Positions 9,156-18,792 of a stretch of 64,000 nucleotides of DNA are shown one piece after another; positions within the stretch are counted from its first letter, which is position 1; each line of letters begins with the position of its first letter. Below the pieces are notes generated by a model. That model did no database searches. It saw only the letters and a program-made list of their open reading frames with translations, and was not told the DNA's origin. Position numbers and translations under genes: made by a program. This stretch comes from DASRLE01 sp963825315 (GTDB lineage: Bacteria > Verrucomicrobiota > Verrucomicrobiia > Limisphaerales > Palsa-1400), in NCBI GenBank assembly GCA_963825315.1, contig CAWGST010000006.1:1-64000 (forward strand), written 5' to 3'.

Positions 9156-10445
9156 TTACAGGCGCACCTGGCCGTTGCCGGTTCCCACCCATTTATAGGT
9201 GGTCAATTCCTCCAGGCCCATCGGGCCGCGCGCTCCGATCCGGTCGGTGCTGATGCCGATCTCGGCGCCCATGCCAAATTCCGCCCCGTCGGTGAAGCGC
9301 GTCGAGGCGTTCCAATAAACGGCCGCCGAATCGACCTGGGCCAAAAAGTCCCGCGCCCGGCCCGCGTCCCGGGTGACAATGCTGTCGGAGTGGGCCGATC
9401 CATATTGATTAATATGATCGATGGCCTGCTGGACGCCATCAACCACGCGTATGTTTAAAATGTAGTCGTTGTATTCGGTGTAAAAGTCCTGCTCGGCGGC
9501 GGATTTAATTACAGAAGCCGCCGGCTGGGGCAGGCTGGATTCCAGGATCTTTCGCGCGGTTTCATCCACCCGCAATTCCACTTTTCTTTCATTCAAGCGC
9601 CGGGCCATGGAGGGCAGAAACTGCCGCGCGATAGCCTGATCGACCAGCAAGGTCTCCATGGCGTTGCAGACAGCGGGGCGCTGGCATTTGGCGTTGAAAG
9701 CGATTTCTTCGGCCATTTTCAGGTCCGCTTCGCCATCAACATAGACGTGACAGACGCCCTTGAAATGTTTGATGACCGGCACCTTGGAACAATCGGCCAC
9801 CGCGCGGATGAGTCGCTCGCCGCCGCGCGGCATGCACAAATCCACGTATTGCGTCAAGGCGAGCAATTCCTTGATCGCACCACGATCGGTGGTGGCCACG
9901 ACTTGGATGGCGTGCCGGGGAAATTCGGGCAGGCGCATGGCGGCGGCGTTGGTCATTGTTTCCGCAATGAGTTGATTGGAAAGGATCGCTTCCCTGCCGC
10001 CGCGCAGGATGGCGGCGTTGCCGGATTTGAAACAGAGACTGGCCGCGTCGGCCGTGACGTTGGGGCGCGATTCGTAAATGATGACGATCACGCCGATGGG
10101 TGTGGAAATCTTTTGCAGACGCAATCCATTGGGGCGCGTCCTGTCGTCAAGCACCCGGCCCACGGGGTCGGGCAGGGCGGCCACTTCGCGCAGTCCTTTG
10201 GCCATGGATGCGATGCGTTTGTCGTCCAGCTTGAGCCGGTCCAGCATGGCGTTGGAGAGGCCGCTCTGGGCGGCGGCTTCCATGTCGCTGGTGTTGGCCT
10301 CCTGGATGGCCTCGCGACTCTGTTCGAGCGCGCCGGCCATGGCCAGGAGACAGCCGTTCTTCTGGTCGGTGGACAACCGGGCCAGTCTGCGGGAGGCCTC
10401 CCTGGCTTGGCGGGCCAACTGCGTCATCTGTTCTTTCAAATTCAT
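9156..10445 (-). CDS. proA: Gamma-glutamyl phosphate reductase
   Basis: 429 residues from the second of two nearby Met codons. It reduces gamma-glutamyl phosphate to glutamate semialdehyde in proline synthesis. Aldehyde-dehydrogenase-fold signatures are clear: PIGVIVIIYESRPNVTADAA, LCFKSGNAAILRGG, the catalytic Cys in CQRPAVCNAMETLLVD, and the C-terminal GPMGLEELTTYKWVG. No proB is next to it. It follows the mannosyltransferase gene on the same strand. Confidence 0.96.
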   Translation of the reverse strand: MNLKEQMTQLARQAREASRRLARLSTDQKNGCLLAMAGALEQSREAIQEANTSDMEAAAQSGLSNAMLDRLKLDDKRIASMAKGLREVAALPDPVGRVLDDRTRPNGLRLQKISTPIGVIVIIYESRPNVTADAASLCFKSGNAAILRGGREAILSNQLIAETMTNAAAMRLPEFPRHAIQVVATTDRGAIKELLALTQYVDLCMPRGGERLIRAVADCSKVPVIKHFKGVCHVYVDGEADLKMAEEIAFNAKCQRPAVCNAMETLLVDQAIARQFLPSMARRLNERKVELRVDETARKILESSLPQPAASVIKSAAEQDFYTEYNDYILNIRVVDGVQQAIDHINQYGSAHSDSIVTRDAGRARDFLAQVDSAAVYWNASTRFTDGAEFGMGAEIGISTDRIGARGPMGLEELTTYKWVGTGNGQVRL

Positions 10446-10511
10446 ACCGGCCAATCTAAGCCAAATTGGAGAAATGCAAAAGGAGAGTGTTGGGATGTGG
10501 CATGGCGCGGT

Positions 10512-11270
10512 TCATGGCCCCATTTTGGCGGGGGCGTCATTTCGTTTGATCTTCGGCGATCTGCGCAAGCCGCATTGAAACCAAAGCCGCCAGACCATGG
10601 CCAGCGCTTCCCAGACAATTCTCCCCGACATTTTCGAGCAGCCTTGAAAACGTTCGGTAAAAACAATCGGCACTTCGACGATTCTCATGCCCTGCTGCCA
10701 GATTTTGTGCGTCATCTCGATTTGGAAGCTGTAGCCATTGGAGCGAATGGCATCCAGGTGAATCGATTCGAGAGCGCGCCGCCGAAAACATTTGAAGCCG
10801 CCGGTCGGATCGGTGAAAGGCATGCCCGTGATGATCCGCACGTAGCGGGCGGCGCTGGTGCTGAGCAAAAGCCGTTTCATGGGCCAGTTGATGACGCGAA
10901 TGCCGTTGCAATAGCGCGAACCCAAAACCAGGTCGGCTTCCCGGGCCGCCTCAAGGAACCGCGGAATGTCATCCGGATTATGGGAAAAATCGCCGTCCAT
11001 TTCCATGATAAACTCGTACTGGCGCTGCAAAGCCCAGGCGAAGCCGGCGCAATAGGCCCGGCCCAGGCCATTTTTCTCAGTGCGATGCAGCACATGAATG
11101 GCAGGACTCTTCGCGGCCAGTTCATCCGCGATCCGGCCCGTGCCGTCGGGGGAATTATCATCCACCACCAGCAAATCCACTGGTGTCGGCAAATTGGCCA
11201 GACGCCCGGCGATGGTGGGAAGATTCTCCCGTTCATTAAATGTCGGAACAATGACCAGCGTATTATTCAT
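10512..11270 (-). CDS. Polyprenol-phosphate mannosyltransferase-like GT2
   Basis: 252 residues, similar in length and motifs to soluble dolichol/polyprenol-phosphate mannose synthases. It starts LVIVPTFNERENLP, has VVDDNSPDGTG, EMDGDFSHNP (metal site), GSRY, TDPTGGFKCFRR and VPIVFTERFQGCSKMS. These enzymes move mannose (or another sugar) from the nucleotide sugar to a lipid carrier at the membrane. There is no C-terminal membrane anchor. It may supply lipid-linked sugar to GT-C enzymes such as the TPR protein at the start of the window (inference). Confidence 0.85.
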   Translation of the reverse strand: MNNTLVIVPTFNERENLPTIAGRLANLPTPVDLLVVDDNSPDGTGRIADELAAKSPAIHVLHRTEKNGLGRAYCAGFAWALQRQYEFIMEMDGDFSHNPDDIPRFLEAAREADLVLGSRYCNGIRVINWPMKRLLLSTSAARYVRIITGMPFTDPTGGFKCFRRRALESIHLDAIRSNGYSFQIEMTHKIWQQGMRIVEVPIVFTERFQGCSKMSGRIVWEALAMVWRLWFQCGLRRSPKIKRNDAPAKMGP

Positions 11271-11537
11271 CGCTAAAAGATGCGTGCCGCAACATGTTTT
11301 ACTCAGTTCGGCGGATTGGACCTCCGCGCCCGCCCGTCAGCAGAGCCAATTTGCCGCCAAAGTTCAAGACGCAATTCTGAAATTCCCCCGGCTTGCCGAA
11401 AGCAGTCGCCCCACAAGGCCGGAAACCTGACGTTGCTTTTGTTGCAAGTTGTTCATAATTAGTGACTAACATATACTTTAATTGCGTTGTGAATGCGCAG
11501 TTGCCAACGGGTCAACCAAATGGCAGATTACAGGCGC

Positions 11538-11738
11538 ATGAAGACGTTGACTGAGATCGAGCAAGCCGTCGAAGAGTTGCCGTCGGGACAGAAGACCGAG
11601 TTGTTGCTGTTTGTGGCCAGGAGCCTGCGCGAAGCTCAAGCGCCGTTGCCCGAACCGCGTCGTTTTTCCGATGAGCAGCTCCGATCCTGGCTGGATGAGG
11701 ATGAGGAGGCCATGCGCCGCTTCCAACTTGAATTTTAG
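11538..11738 (+). CDS. Antitoxin-like small protein, apparently orphan
   Basis: 66 residues starting MKTLTEIEQAVEELP; an upstream ATG at 11493 would add 15 unlikely residues. The pattern 'IEQAVEELPSGQKTELLLFVARSLRE' and the acidic tail (LDEDEEAMRRF) resemble antitoxin-type proteins that usually precede a VapC or RelE toxin. No toxin follows: the next frame codes for a lipoprotein. It may be a remnant of a lost toxin/antitoxin pair. Confidence 0.6.
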   Translation: MKTLTEIEQAVEELPSGQKTELLLFVARSLREAQAPLPEPRRFSDEQLRSWLDEDEEAMRRFQLEF

Positions 11739-11777
11739 ATGGAGTGCGGCGTCAGTTTTGGCACAATGATCTTTGTG

Positions 11778-12446
11778 ATGACTGATTTGGAGGTTCAAAC
11801 AAACGGATTATTTGACAGCGTGACGCGTGTCCGGCGCAACGGGAGAATTCTGATGGGCGCGACGGCGGCCGTGGCCGTGTTGCTGGCCGGCGGGGGATGC
11901 ACGCAGACAACCCTGACCGCGCCGCAACGCGCCGCCACCGAACAACTCCTGTTGAGCACGGCGGCGGAGCGCGCAATTGTGTCCACCAATCTTTCGCTGT
12001 TCAATGGCAGAAAAGTTTTTCTGGACGCGAGCTACTTTGACAGCTACGACTCGAAGTACGCCATCGGAACCATCCGGGACGCTCTCAGCCGGTCGGGAGC
12101 ATTGCTGGTGAGCAATGCCACCAACAGCGATATCATCATCGAGGCACGAAGCGGCGCGCTTTCGATTGACGCGGCGGAGACATTGATAGGCGTGCCGAGC
12201 GCCGGGGTGCCAGTGCCTCTGGCCGGGGCGGTCTCCATCCCGGAGCTGGCGCTCTTTAAATCCCAGAAACAATTTTCGCTGGCCAAGCTGGCGTTGCTGG
12301 CTTACGAGACGCACGGAGGAAAGCACATTTATTCCAGCGGCCCGATGATCGGGAAGGCCTATAACAATTACTACCGCTTCCTGGGATTCATCACCTGCAC
12401 CTCGACCGATATTGCGGCGAAACACAGGGCAACTGTTGTGAAGTAA
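11778..12446 (+). CDS. Putative lipoprotein (DUF6655-like)
   Basis: About 222 residues. Positive residues (RVRRNGR) precede a hydrophobic stretch ending LLAGGGC, a weak lipobox whose Cys could be lipidated. The mature part begins TTLTAPQRAATEQLL, a pattern I associate with the DUF6655 lipoproteins of Planctomycetes/Verrucomicrobia (from memory, not checked). The start is unsettled: GTG at 11820 with the basic residues, or ATG at 11853 with a good GGGAG ribosome site, are alternatives. It ends 8 bp before the MoxR gene and is probably co-transcribed with it. Confidence 0.6.
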   Translation: MTDLEVQTNGLFDSVTRVRRNGRILMGATAAVAVLLAGGGCTQTTLTAPQRAATEQLLLSTAAERAIVSTNLSLFNGRKVFLDASYFDSYDSKYAIGTIRDALSRSGALLVSNATNSDIIIEARSGALSIDAAETLIGVPSAGVPVPLAGAVSIPELALFKSQKQFSLAKLALLAYETHGGKHIYSSGPMIGKAYNNYYRFLGFITCTSTDIAAKHRATVVK

Positions 12447-12454
12447 AGGCATTT

Positions 12455-13519
12455 ATGATCGAACAAACGACGGCTAATCGCCCCTCTTCTGCCGCTGCCC
12501 CGGCCGCTTCCGCGCTGTCGCATGGCGATGTCGCGGCCATTGATGAATTGCGGGAAGATTACGAGAAACTGCGCCGCGAGCTGGCCCGGGTGATCATCGG
12601 GCAGGACAAGGTCATCGAACAGTTACTGATCTGTGTTTTGGCGCACGGCCATGGGCTGCTCATGGGGGTGCCGGGCCTGGCCAAAACCACCATCGTCAAT
12701 GCGCTGGCCCAGGCGATGTCACTTCAATTCAACCGCATCCAATTCACCCCGGACCTGATGCCCTCGGACATCACCGGCACGGATATTCTCCAGGAAACCG
12801 ACCAGCCGGGCCGCCGGGCGTTTGTCTTTGTCAAAGGGCCGATTTTTGCCAACATCATTTTGGCGGATGAAATCAATCGCACCCCGCCGAAGACGCAATC
12901 GGCTCTGTTGGAAGCCATGCAGGAGCATCGGGTGACGGTGGCCGGGCGGTTTTTCCAATTGCCCGAGCCTTTTTTTGTCCTGGCCACGCAAAATCCCATC
13001 GAGCAGGAGGGCACCTATCCGTTGCCAGAGGCGCAATTGGATCGTTTCATGTTTTTCATTCACGTGGATTATCCGAATCGGGATGAAGAACGGCGCATTG
13101 CCCGCGAGACGACGGGCGCGCCGCCGCCGGCCTTGACCAAATTGATCGATGGCAATCAAATCAGCGCCTTCCAGGAAATCGTGCAACGAGTGCCGGTGCC
13201 CGATCACATTTATGATTTGGCCGTTGATCTGGTGCGCCGCTCGCGTCCGCGCTCGGCGCAAGCGCCCGAGTGGATCAAGAAATGGGTGACGTGGGGCGCG
13301 GGTCCGCGGGCGGTGCAATACCTGGTTCGGGGGGCCAAGGCGCGGGCCGTGTTGCGCGGCAGTTATTTGGTGCGCATGGAAGATTTGGAAGCCGTCGCCG
13401 CGCCTGTCCTGACGCACCGGATTCTGACCAACTTCCAGGCGCAGTCCGAAGGGGTGGCCAGCCCAGAGATCATCACCCGGCTGCTGGAGGAGACACGCGG
13501 AGAAGAACGCCGTGGCTGA
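12455..13519 (+). CDS. MoxR-family AAA+ ATPase
   Basis: 354 residues. Walker A-type loop GVPGLAKTT, Walker B ILADEINRTPPKTQSALLEAMQE, sensor motif VLATQNPIEQEGTYPLPEAQLDRF, all diagnostic of MoxR ATPases. MoxR proteins act as chaperones that mature or regulate VWA-domain partners. Here the stop overlaps the start of the DUF58 gene by 8 bp, and two VWA membrane proteins follow, the classic arrangement (aerotolerance/Bat-like cluster). The real target in this organism is unknown. Confidence 0.93.
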   Translation: MIEQTTANRPSSAAAPAASALSHGDVAAIDELREDYEKLRRELARVIIGQDKVIEQLLICVLAHGHGLLMGVPGLAKTTIVNALAQAMSLQFNRIQFTPDLMPSDITGTDILQETDQPGRRAFVFVKGPIFANIILADEINRTPPKTQSALLEAMQEHRVTVAGRFFQLPEPFFVLATQNPIEQEGTYPLPEAQLDRFMFFIHVDYPNRDEERRIARETTGAPPPALTKLIDGNQISAFQEIVQRVPVPDHIYDLAVDLVRRSRPRSAQAPEWIKKWVTWGAGPRAVQYLVRGAKARAVLRGSYLVRMEDLEAVAAPVLTHRILTNFQAQSEGVASPEIITRLLEETRGEERRG

Positions 13520-14411
13520 GGAATCCCAGTTGCTCGATGCGGCGGTGCTCAACCGCCTGATGCACCTCACGCTCCTGGCCCGCTCGCCCATGGAAGGGAC
13601 CGTCTCCGGCCACCATAAAAGCCCGCATCGCGGTTCCAGCGTCGAGTTTGCCGAATACCGCCATTATGTTCCGGGCGACGATATTCGCCGGCTGGATTGG
13701 CGCGTTTTTGCGCGGACGGATCGTTTTTACCTCAAGGAGTACGAGGCGGAAACGAACTTGCGCTGTTATTTCGTGCTGGATTGCAGCGGTTCGATGAAAT
13801 TTGGCGGGGCGGCCGGGACGAAGCTGGATTACGCCCGGCGCCTGGCGGCCACGCTGGCTTACATCACGGTCCACCAGGGCGATGCGGTCGGGCTGGTATG
13901 CTCCGGCCAGAAAACCCTTTTTGAAATCCCGCCGCGCCGCAATCCGTCGCATCTGAAACTGATTTTTGAAACGCTGGGAAAAGCGGAGCCGCGCGGCCCG
14001 ACCGGCTTGATCGCGGCCTTGCACGATTTGGCGGAGAAGGTGCGCCGCCGGGCGCTGGTCATTGTCATCTCGGATTTTTTTTGCGAACTGGAGCCGCTGC
14101 TGAATTGCTTTCAACATCTGCGTTTCCAGAAGCACGATCTGGCGCTCATGCAACTTTTGGATGCCGCTGAAATGAATTTTCAATTTGATCGTCCGGTGCG
14201 GTTCGTTGATCTGGAAAGTTCCTTGAGCATTGTGACCGAGCCTTCCAGCATCCGGGACGAATACCTGCGGCAGCTTGGAATGTTTCTCGGGCAACTGCGC
14301 GAAGGCTGCCACGAATTCGGGGCCGATTACCGGCGGGTCATCACGGATCAAAGTTATGAACGGGTTGTGGCGGATTTTCTGGTCGAGCGGGCGCGGAGAG
14401 TGGGGAAATGA
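13512..14411 (+). CDS. DUF58 domain protein (VWA-like)
   Basis: 299 residues. It contains the DUF58 signature RGSSVEFAEYRHYVPGDD followed by IRRLDWRVFARTDRFYLKEYE, then a VWA-like FVLDCSGSMKFG metal site (DxSxS) and LVIVISDFF. These proteins pair with MoxR ATPases. The 8-bp overlap with the MoxR gene indicates translational coupling. It has no obvious membrane segment, so it is probably cytoplasmic. Confidence 0.92.
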   Translation: MAEESQLLDAAVLNRLMHLTLLARSPMEGTVSGHHKSPHRGSSVEFAEYRHYVPGDDIRRLDWRVFARTDRFYLKEYEAETNLRCYFVLDCSGSMKFGGAAGTKLDYARRLAATLAYITVHQGDAVGLVCSGQKTLFEIPPRRNPSHLKLIFETLGKAEPRGPTGLIAALHDLAEKVRRRALVIVISDFFCELEPLLNCFQHLRFQKHDLALMQLLDAAEMNFQFDRPVRFVDLESSLSIVTEPSSIRDEYLRQLGMFLGQLREGCHEFGADYRRVITDQSYERVVADFLVERARRVGK

Positions 14412-14560
14412 CCGGGGAAATGACTAATGACGAAGCACGAATGACCAATGAATGACGAAGTCTTAATGACGAAAGCGACGGAAGGGACCAAAAGCCATTC
14501 GTCGTTTGGACATTCTTTCGTCATCAGGATTTTGTCATTCGTCATTGTTGCTTTAGCCAG
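14412..14560. repeat. Intergenic block of ATGACGAA-type short repeats
   Basis: The 149 bp between DUF58 and BatA-like genes are made of repeated AATGACGAA/TTCGTCATT words on both strands (for example 14422-14470 versus 14500-14545). They can fold back on each other. Similar low-complexity blocks occur at 29930-30070 and 56107-56181. Confidence 0.65.
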
Positions 14561-16558
14561 ATGACCTTTCTTCAGCCATTTGTATTGTTCGGATTGCCGC
14601 TTATCCTGGCGCCGGTCATTATTCATTTGCTCAACCGCATGCGGCATCGGCCCAAACCGTGGGCGGCCATGCGGTTCCTTGTTTCGGCCACGCGCAACTC
14701 GGTCAGCCATGCCAGGCTGCGCCAGTTTTTAATCCTGCTCTGCCGCGTGCTGGCGGTGGCCATGCTCGTTCTCTTTGTGGCCCGGCCCCTGGCGGGCGGC
14801 TGGCTGGGTTGGGCGCTCTCGCCCGCGCCCGATGCCATCTTGATTTTGCTGGATCGTTCCGCCAGCATGGAAGCCCAAGCCGGCGCAACCACCAAACGCC
14901 AGCAGGCCATCCAGCTCCTGGCCCAGGCGGCCAAAGCATTTGAAGAAACCAGCCACCTCGTTTTAATCGACAGCGCCACGCGCGTCCCGCAGGAAATCGC
15001 CAGGGCCGCCACGCTGAATCAATTATCGTCTGCGCAGCCGACGGACACCGCCGCGGATATTCCGGCCCTGTTGCGGACGGCCTTCGATTGGTTGATCGAA
15101 AACCGGGCCGGCACGGCGGAAATCTGGCTGGCCTCCGACGGACAGCGCAGCAATTGGCTGCCGGAAGACCCGCGCTGGAAAAATGTCATCGCCCAATTGG
15201 GCGGCCTTTCCCAGAGAGTCCGCGTGCGGCTGCTGGCCATGAATCAGCCGTCCGAAGCCAACGCTTCGATCTCGATCAAGGAAGTGTTGCGGCGTCCGCG
15301 GGGGGACGGATCGGAATTGCAATTTGTTCTCGATCTTCAGCGCAATCGCAGTTCCGCCGCGCCCATTCCCGTCACGTTGACTCTGAATGGGGAAAGATCG
15401 GAGACCGAGGTCACAGTGGAGGGACAGTCCCTGCGCTGGCGGCACAGCATTGACCTCGGCGCGCGGCGCGAGGGAGGGTGGGGCAGTTTCACCCTGCCGG
15501 CGGATGGCAATGAGCATGATAACACGGCCTGCTTTGTCTATGGCGCTGACACGCCGTTGCTCGCCACAGTGGTCAGCGGCGATCCAGGGGCGGCCCGCTG
15601 TTTGGAGTTCGCCGCCGCCTCGCGCAACGCGCAGCCCGCGGAGTTGATTTCCGCCGCCGCCTTTGCCGACGCGAATATCGAGAGCCGTTCACTGCTGGTT
15701 TGGCAGGCGCCTTTGCCGGACGGAACGGACGCCGACCGGGTGCAATCATTCGCCGCGTCCGGGGGCGTGGTGATTTTCTTTCCACCCGGCCAGCCGGACG
15801 CGCGACAGTTCAACGGCATGGGCTGGGGCAGCGTTCAAGACGCCGAAAACGCCGAAGGCTTTCGGATTTTGCGCTGGGGTGAAGACGAAGGACCGCTTGC
15901 CAGAAGCGATGAGCACATCAGTTTGCCTCTCGGCCAGACCACTTTCCAGCGCCGCCAGCCCATGGCCGGCCCAAAGGAGGCGCTGGCCGCCTTCGACGAT
16001 GGCACGGCTTTTCTGGTCCGCCAAAGTTTGGGCAAAGGCGAAATTTACTTTTGCTCCTCGCTGCCTGATCCGGCGTGGTCGAGTTTGGGCGACGGCCCCG
16101 TGCTGGTGCCGATGTTGCAGCGGATGCTCCAGGCGGGCGCGCGCCGGGTGCAACAGGTTTCATCCGCCGCCTGCGGTGAATTAAGTCTGGCCGATCAAAA
16201 TCTGCCCTGGATTTCGGTGGATTCCACCGGGCACAAGGACATTCGCACGCAAGCCGGCGTTTATCGCGCGGGCGGCCGTTTTTTGGCCGTCAATCGTCCC
16301 ATGGCTGAGGATGATCCGGAGGTGATTGACCCGGACGAAGCGCGAAAACTCTTTGGTGATTTGCGCGTGCAAACGCTGCAAGAGCGTCATTTTGAAACCA
16401 GCCAGTTGCAAGGTGAAATTTGGCGTTTCTTTCTCTTTGCCATGCTGCTGTTTTTGATCGTTGAAGGCATTTTGATCTTGCCGGGGCGCCAGGCGGCATC
16501 GCGCGCGGGTTCGCCGCCGCCGCGGAAAACCCCGCGCCCGGAGGAGCAATTGGCATGA
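14561..16558 (+). CDS. BatA/VWA-domain membrane protein
   Basis: 665 residues. The N-terminus (about 1-95) matches the BatA aerotolerance domain: FLQPFVLFGLPLILAPVIIHLLNR, then a second helix. It is followed by a VWA domain with the metal site DRSASME at about 105-111, and a long extracytoplasmic middle. A C-terminal helix (FFLFAMLLFLIVEGILIL) completes the topology. Partner of the upstream MoxR/DUF58 proteins. Its stop overlaps the next start by 4 bp (ATGA), so they are translationally coupled. Confidence 0.88.
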   Translation: MTFLQPFVLFGLPLILAPVIIHLLNRMRHRPKPWAAMRFLVSATRNSVSHARLRQFLILLCRVLAVAMLVLFVARPLAGGWLGWALSPAPDAILILLDRSASMEAQAGATTKRQQAIQLLAQAAKAFEETSHLVLIDSATRVPQEIARAATLNQLSSAQPTDTAADIPALLRTAFDWLIENRAGTAEIWLASDGQRSNWLPEDPRWKNVIAQLGGLSQRVRVRLLAMNQPSEANASISIKEVLRRPRGDGSELQFVLDLQRNRSSAAPIPVTLTLNGERSETEVTVEGQSLRWRHSIDLGARREGGWGSFTLPADGNEHDNTACFVYGADTPLLATVVSGDPGAARCLEFAAASRNAQPAELISAAAFADANIESRSLLVWQAPLPDGTDADRVQSFAASGGVVIFFPPGQPDARQFNGMGWGSVQDAENAEGFRILRWGEDEGPLARSDEHISLPLGQTTFQRRQPMAGPKEALAAFDDGTAFLVRQSLGKGEIYFCSSLPDPAWSSLGDGPVLVPMLQRMLQAGARRVQQVSSAACGELSLADQNLPWISVDSTGHKDIRTQAGVYRAGGRFLAVNRPMAEDDPEVIDPDEARKLFGDLRVQTLQERHFETSQLQGEIWRFFLFAMLLFLIVEGILILPGRQAASRAGSPPPRKTPRPEEQLA

Positions 16559-18738
16559 GCCATCTTTCTGTGGCCGCTCCCATTTCGGTGATCGCCCTGG
16601 GCGTGGCCATCTGGCTGGGCGCGGCCTGGCTTTGCCAGGCCAACTGGCGTCGCAGCGGCAATCGCCGCGCGGCGGGAAAACTGGAAACGTTGCGCTTTAT
16701 TTTGGTCACCCTGCTCGTGCTGACATTGCTGCGGCCGGAATATGTCGAACACTTGCAGCGCACCGCGACTCCGGAAATCGCCATACTCGCCGATGGCTCC
16801 GACAGCATGAAAACGCGCGATTTGGTGGTGTCGAACAACGTGATGAGCCGCGGGCAATGGCTCAATCAACAGCTCCAGCGCGCCTTCTGGGCGCCCTTGC
16901 GGAACAAGGCGAAGGTCTCGGTGGAAACTTTCGCCGCGCCATCCACGAATCAAAACGCCATCAATGGCACGGACCTCGACCAGGCGCTGGAGAATGCTTT
17001 TCATCGCTTCAAAAATCTCAAAGCCGTCCTGCTTTTGAGCGATGGCGATTGGAACATGGGCAAATCGCCCCTCGGCGCGGCGACGCGATACCGGGAGCAA
17101 AACATTCCTGTCTTCACAGTGGCGGTGGGCCGTGAAACGGCGCTGGCGGATTTGGCGCTGGAGAATGTTTCCGCTCCGGCTTACGGACTTTTTGGCGAGG
17201 AAATCGCCATTCCTTTCAAAGTCACGAGCCATTTGCCGCGCGAAGTTAAAACCACCGTTGCGATTCTGGACGAAGGCGGCGGCGCGGCCTCAAAACAGAT
17301 AACCATCCCGCCCAACGGCGAGGTGGAGGAATCCATTCTCTGGTCGCCGCGCGCGGCGGGCGAAGTGACGGCGACAGTCAAGTTGCCCGTGGAACCGGAC
17401 GAAGCCATCGCGGAAAACAATGAACGGACGTTTCATATTTCGATCCGGCTCGAAAAGCTCAAGGTGTTGGTGGTGGATTCGGCGCCGCGGTGGGAATACC
17501 GGTATTTGCGCAACGCGCTGGCCCGCGATCCGGGCGTGGAGTTGAGCTGTCTTTTGTTGCGTCCGGATCTCGGTCCGGGCGAAGGCGTCAATTATATCCC
17601 GGCTTTTCCTGAGAGCAAGGAGGCGCTGGCGCCCTACGACGTCGTGTTCCTGGGCGATGTCGGCATCGGCCAGGACGAGCTGACCGACGGCGACGCGCAA
17701 TTGCTCAAGGGCCTGGTCGAGCAGCAAGGCAGCGGCTTGGTTTTTGTGCCCGGCCGGCGCGGACGCGAGATCAGTTTTCTCAACAGCCCGCTCAGGGATT
17801 TGTATCCCGTCGAACTGGACGCAAGGAAACCGGGCGGCATCGGATTGCAAAACGAATCGCAACTCATCCTGACCAGCGCCGGCAAACGGCATTGGCTGAC
17901 GCGCTTCGATTCGGACGAGGATCGGAATGACGAACTGTGGAAACAATTGCCCGGCTTCTTTTGGTCGGCCTCGGTGGAAAAGAGCCGTCCCGGCTCCGAG
18001 GTTTTGGCGGTGCATTCGGCCCTGCGCAATTCCTGGGGGCGCCTGCCGCTGCTGGTCACGCGCCCGGCCGGAAGCGGCAAGGTCCTTTTTCTCGGCACGG
18101 ACAGCGCCTGGCGCTGGCGGCGGGGCGTCGAGGACAAGTTTCATTACCGTTTTTGGGGGCAAGTCGTGCGTTGGATGGCACACCAGCGCCATCTTTCGGA
18201 GAAGGACGGCATGCGGCTGAGTTACAGTCCCGAGGCGCCGCAAGCCGGCGACACCGTTTTCCTGCAAAGCACGGTCCTGGACCAATCCGGATTTCCGATT
18301 GACAAGGGGCCGGTCGCCGGCAGGGTGACTTCGCCCGGCGGACACGCGGAGCGGCTGGAGTTTGCGCAACTGGAGGGAGGGTGGGGGGTGTTCAAATCCA
18401 GTTTTACCGCGCAAGAGGCCGGGAGCTACAAATTGGAAATTGCCGCGGAGCAGTATGGCCGCCGATTGGACACGGAACTGCTGGTGGCCCGGCCGCTGCT
18501 GGAAAAGCAGGGTCAGCCGGTCAATTCCCAAGTCCTGCGGGAAATTGCCGCCATCACGCGCGGCGCGAGTGTTTCGGCGGATGACCTGGACAAAGTCATC
18601 AACCAGATCTCGCTCCTGCCCGAGCCGCAACCCATCGAAAAACGTCTGCGACTGTGGAGCGAACCGGCGTGGGGCGGCGTCCTATTATTATTCTTGACTA
18701 TCTATTGGATTGGCCGGAAATGGGCCGGGCTGATTTGA
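16555..18738 (+). CDS. VWA-like/glutamine-amidotransferase-like membrane protein
   Basis: 727 residues, the last member of the MoxR cluster. Two N-terminal helices are followed by a VWA-like region with ILADGSDSMKTRD, a CARDB/Ig-like beta region, then a Gatase1-like domain starting near KVLVVDSAPRWEYRYLRNAL. A C-terminal helix ends the protein. Proteins of this type accompany BatA in Planctomycetes/Verrucomicrobia. It is probably an envelope complex subunit; the biochemical role is not known. Confidence 0.82.
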   Translation: MSHLSVAAPISVIALGVAIWLGAAWLCQANWRRSGNRRAAGKLETLRFILVTLLVLTLLRPEYVEHLQRTATPEIAILADGSDSMKTRDLVVSNNVMSRGQWLNQQLQRAFWAPLRNKAKVSVETFAAPSTNQNAINGTDLDQALENAFHRFKNLKAVLLLSDGDWNMGKSPLGAATRYREQNIPVFTVAVGRETALADLALENVSAPAYGLFGEEIAIPFKVTSHLPREVKTTVAILDEGGGAASKQITIPPNGEVEESILWSPRAAGEVTATVKLPVEPDEAIAENNERTFHISIRLEKLKVLVVDSAPRWEYRYLRNALARDPGVELSCLLLRPDLGPGEGVNYIPAFPESKEALAPYDVVFLGDVGIGQDELTDGDAQLLKGLVEQQGSGLVFVPGRRGREISFLNSPLRDLYPVELDARKPGGIGLQNESQLILTSAGKRHWLTRFDSDEDRNDELWKQLPGFFWSASVEKSRPGSEVLAVHSALRNSWGRLPLLVTRPAGSGKVLFLGTDSAWRWRRGVEDKFHYRFWGQVVRWMAHQRHLSEKDGMRLSYSPEAPQAGDTVFLQSTVLDQSGFPIDKGPVAGRVTSPGGHAERLEFAQLEGGWGVFKSSFTAQEAGSYKLEIAAEQYGRRLDTELLVARPLLEKQGQPVNSQVLREIAAITRGASVSADDLDKVINQISLLPEPQPIEKRLRLWSEPAWGGVLLLFLTIYWIGRKWAGLI

Positions 18739-18792
18739 GGGCGGGCACAAATACCGCTTGAGAATGGCCCATTGAAAAGGTAAGTTGTGCCG

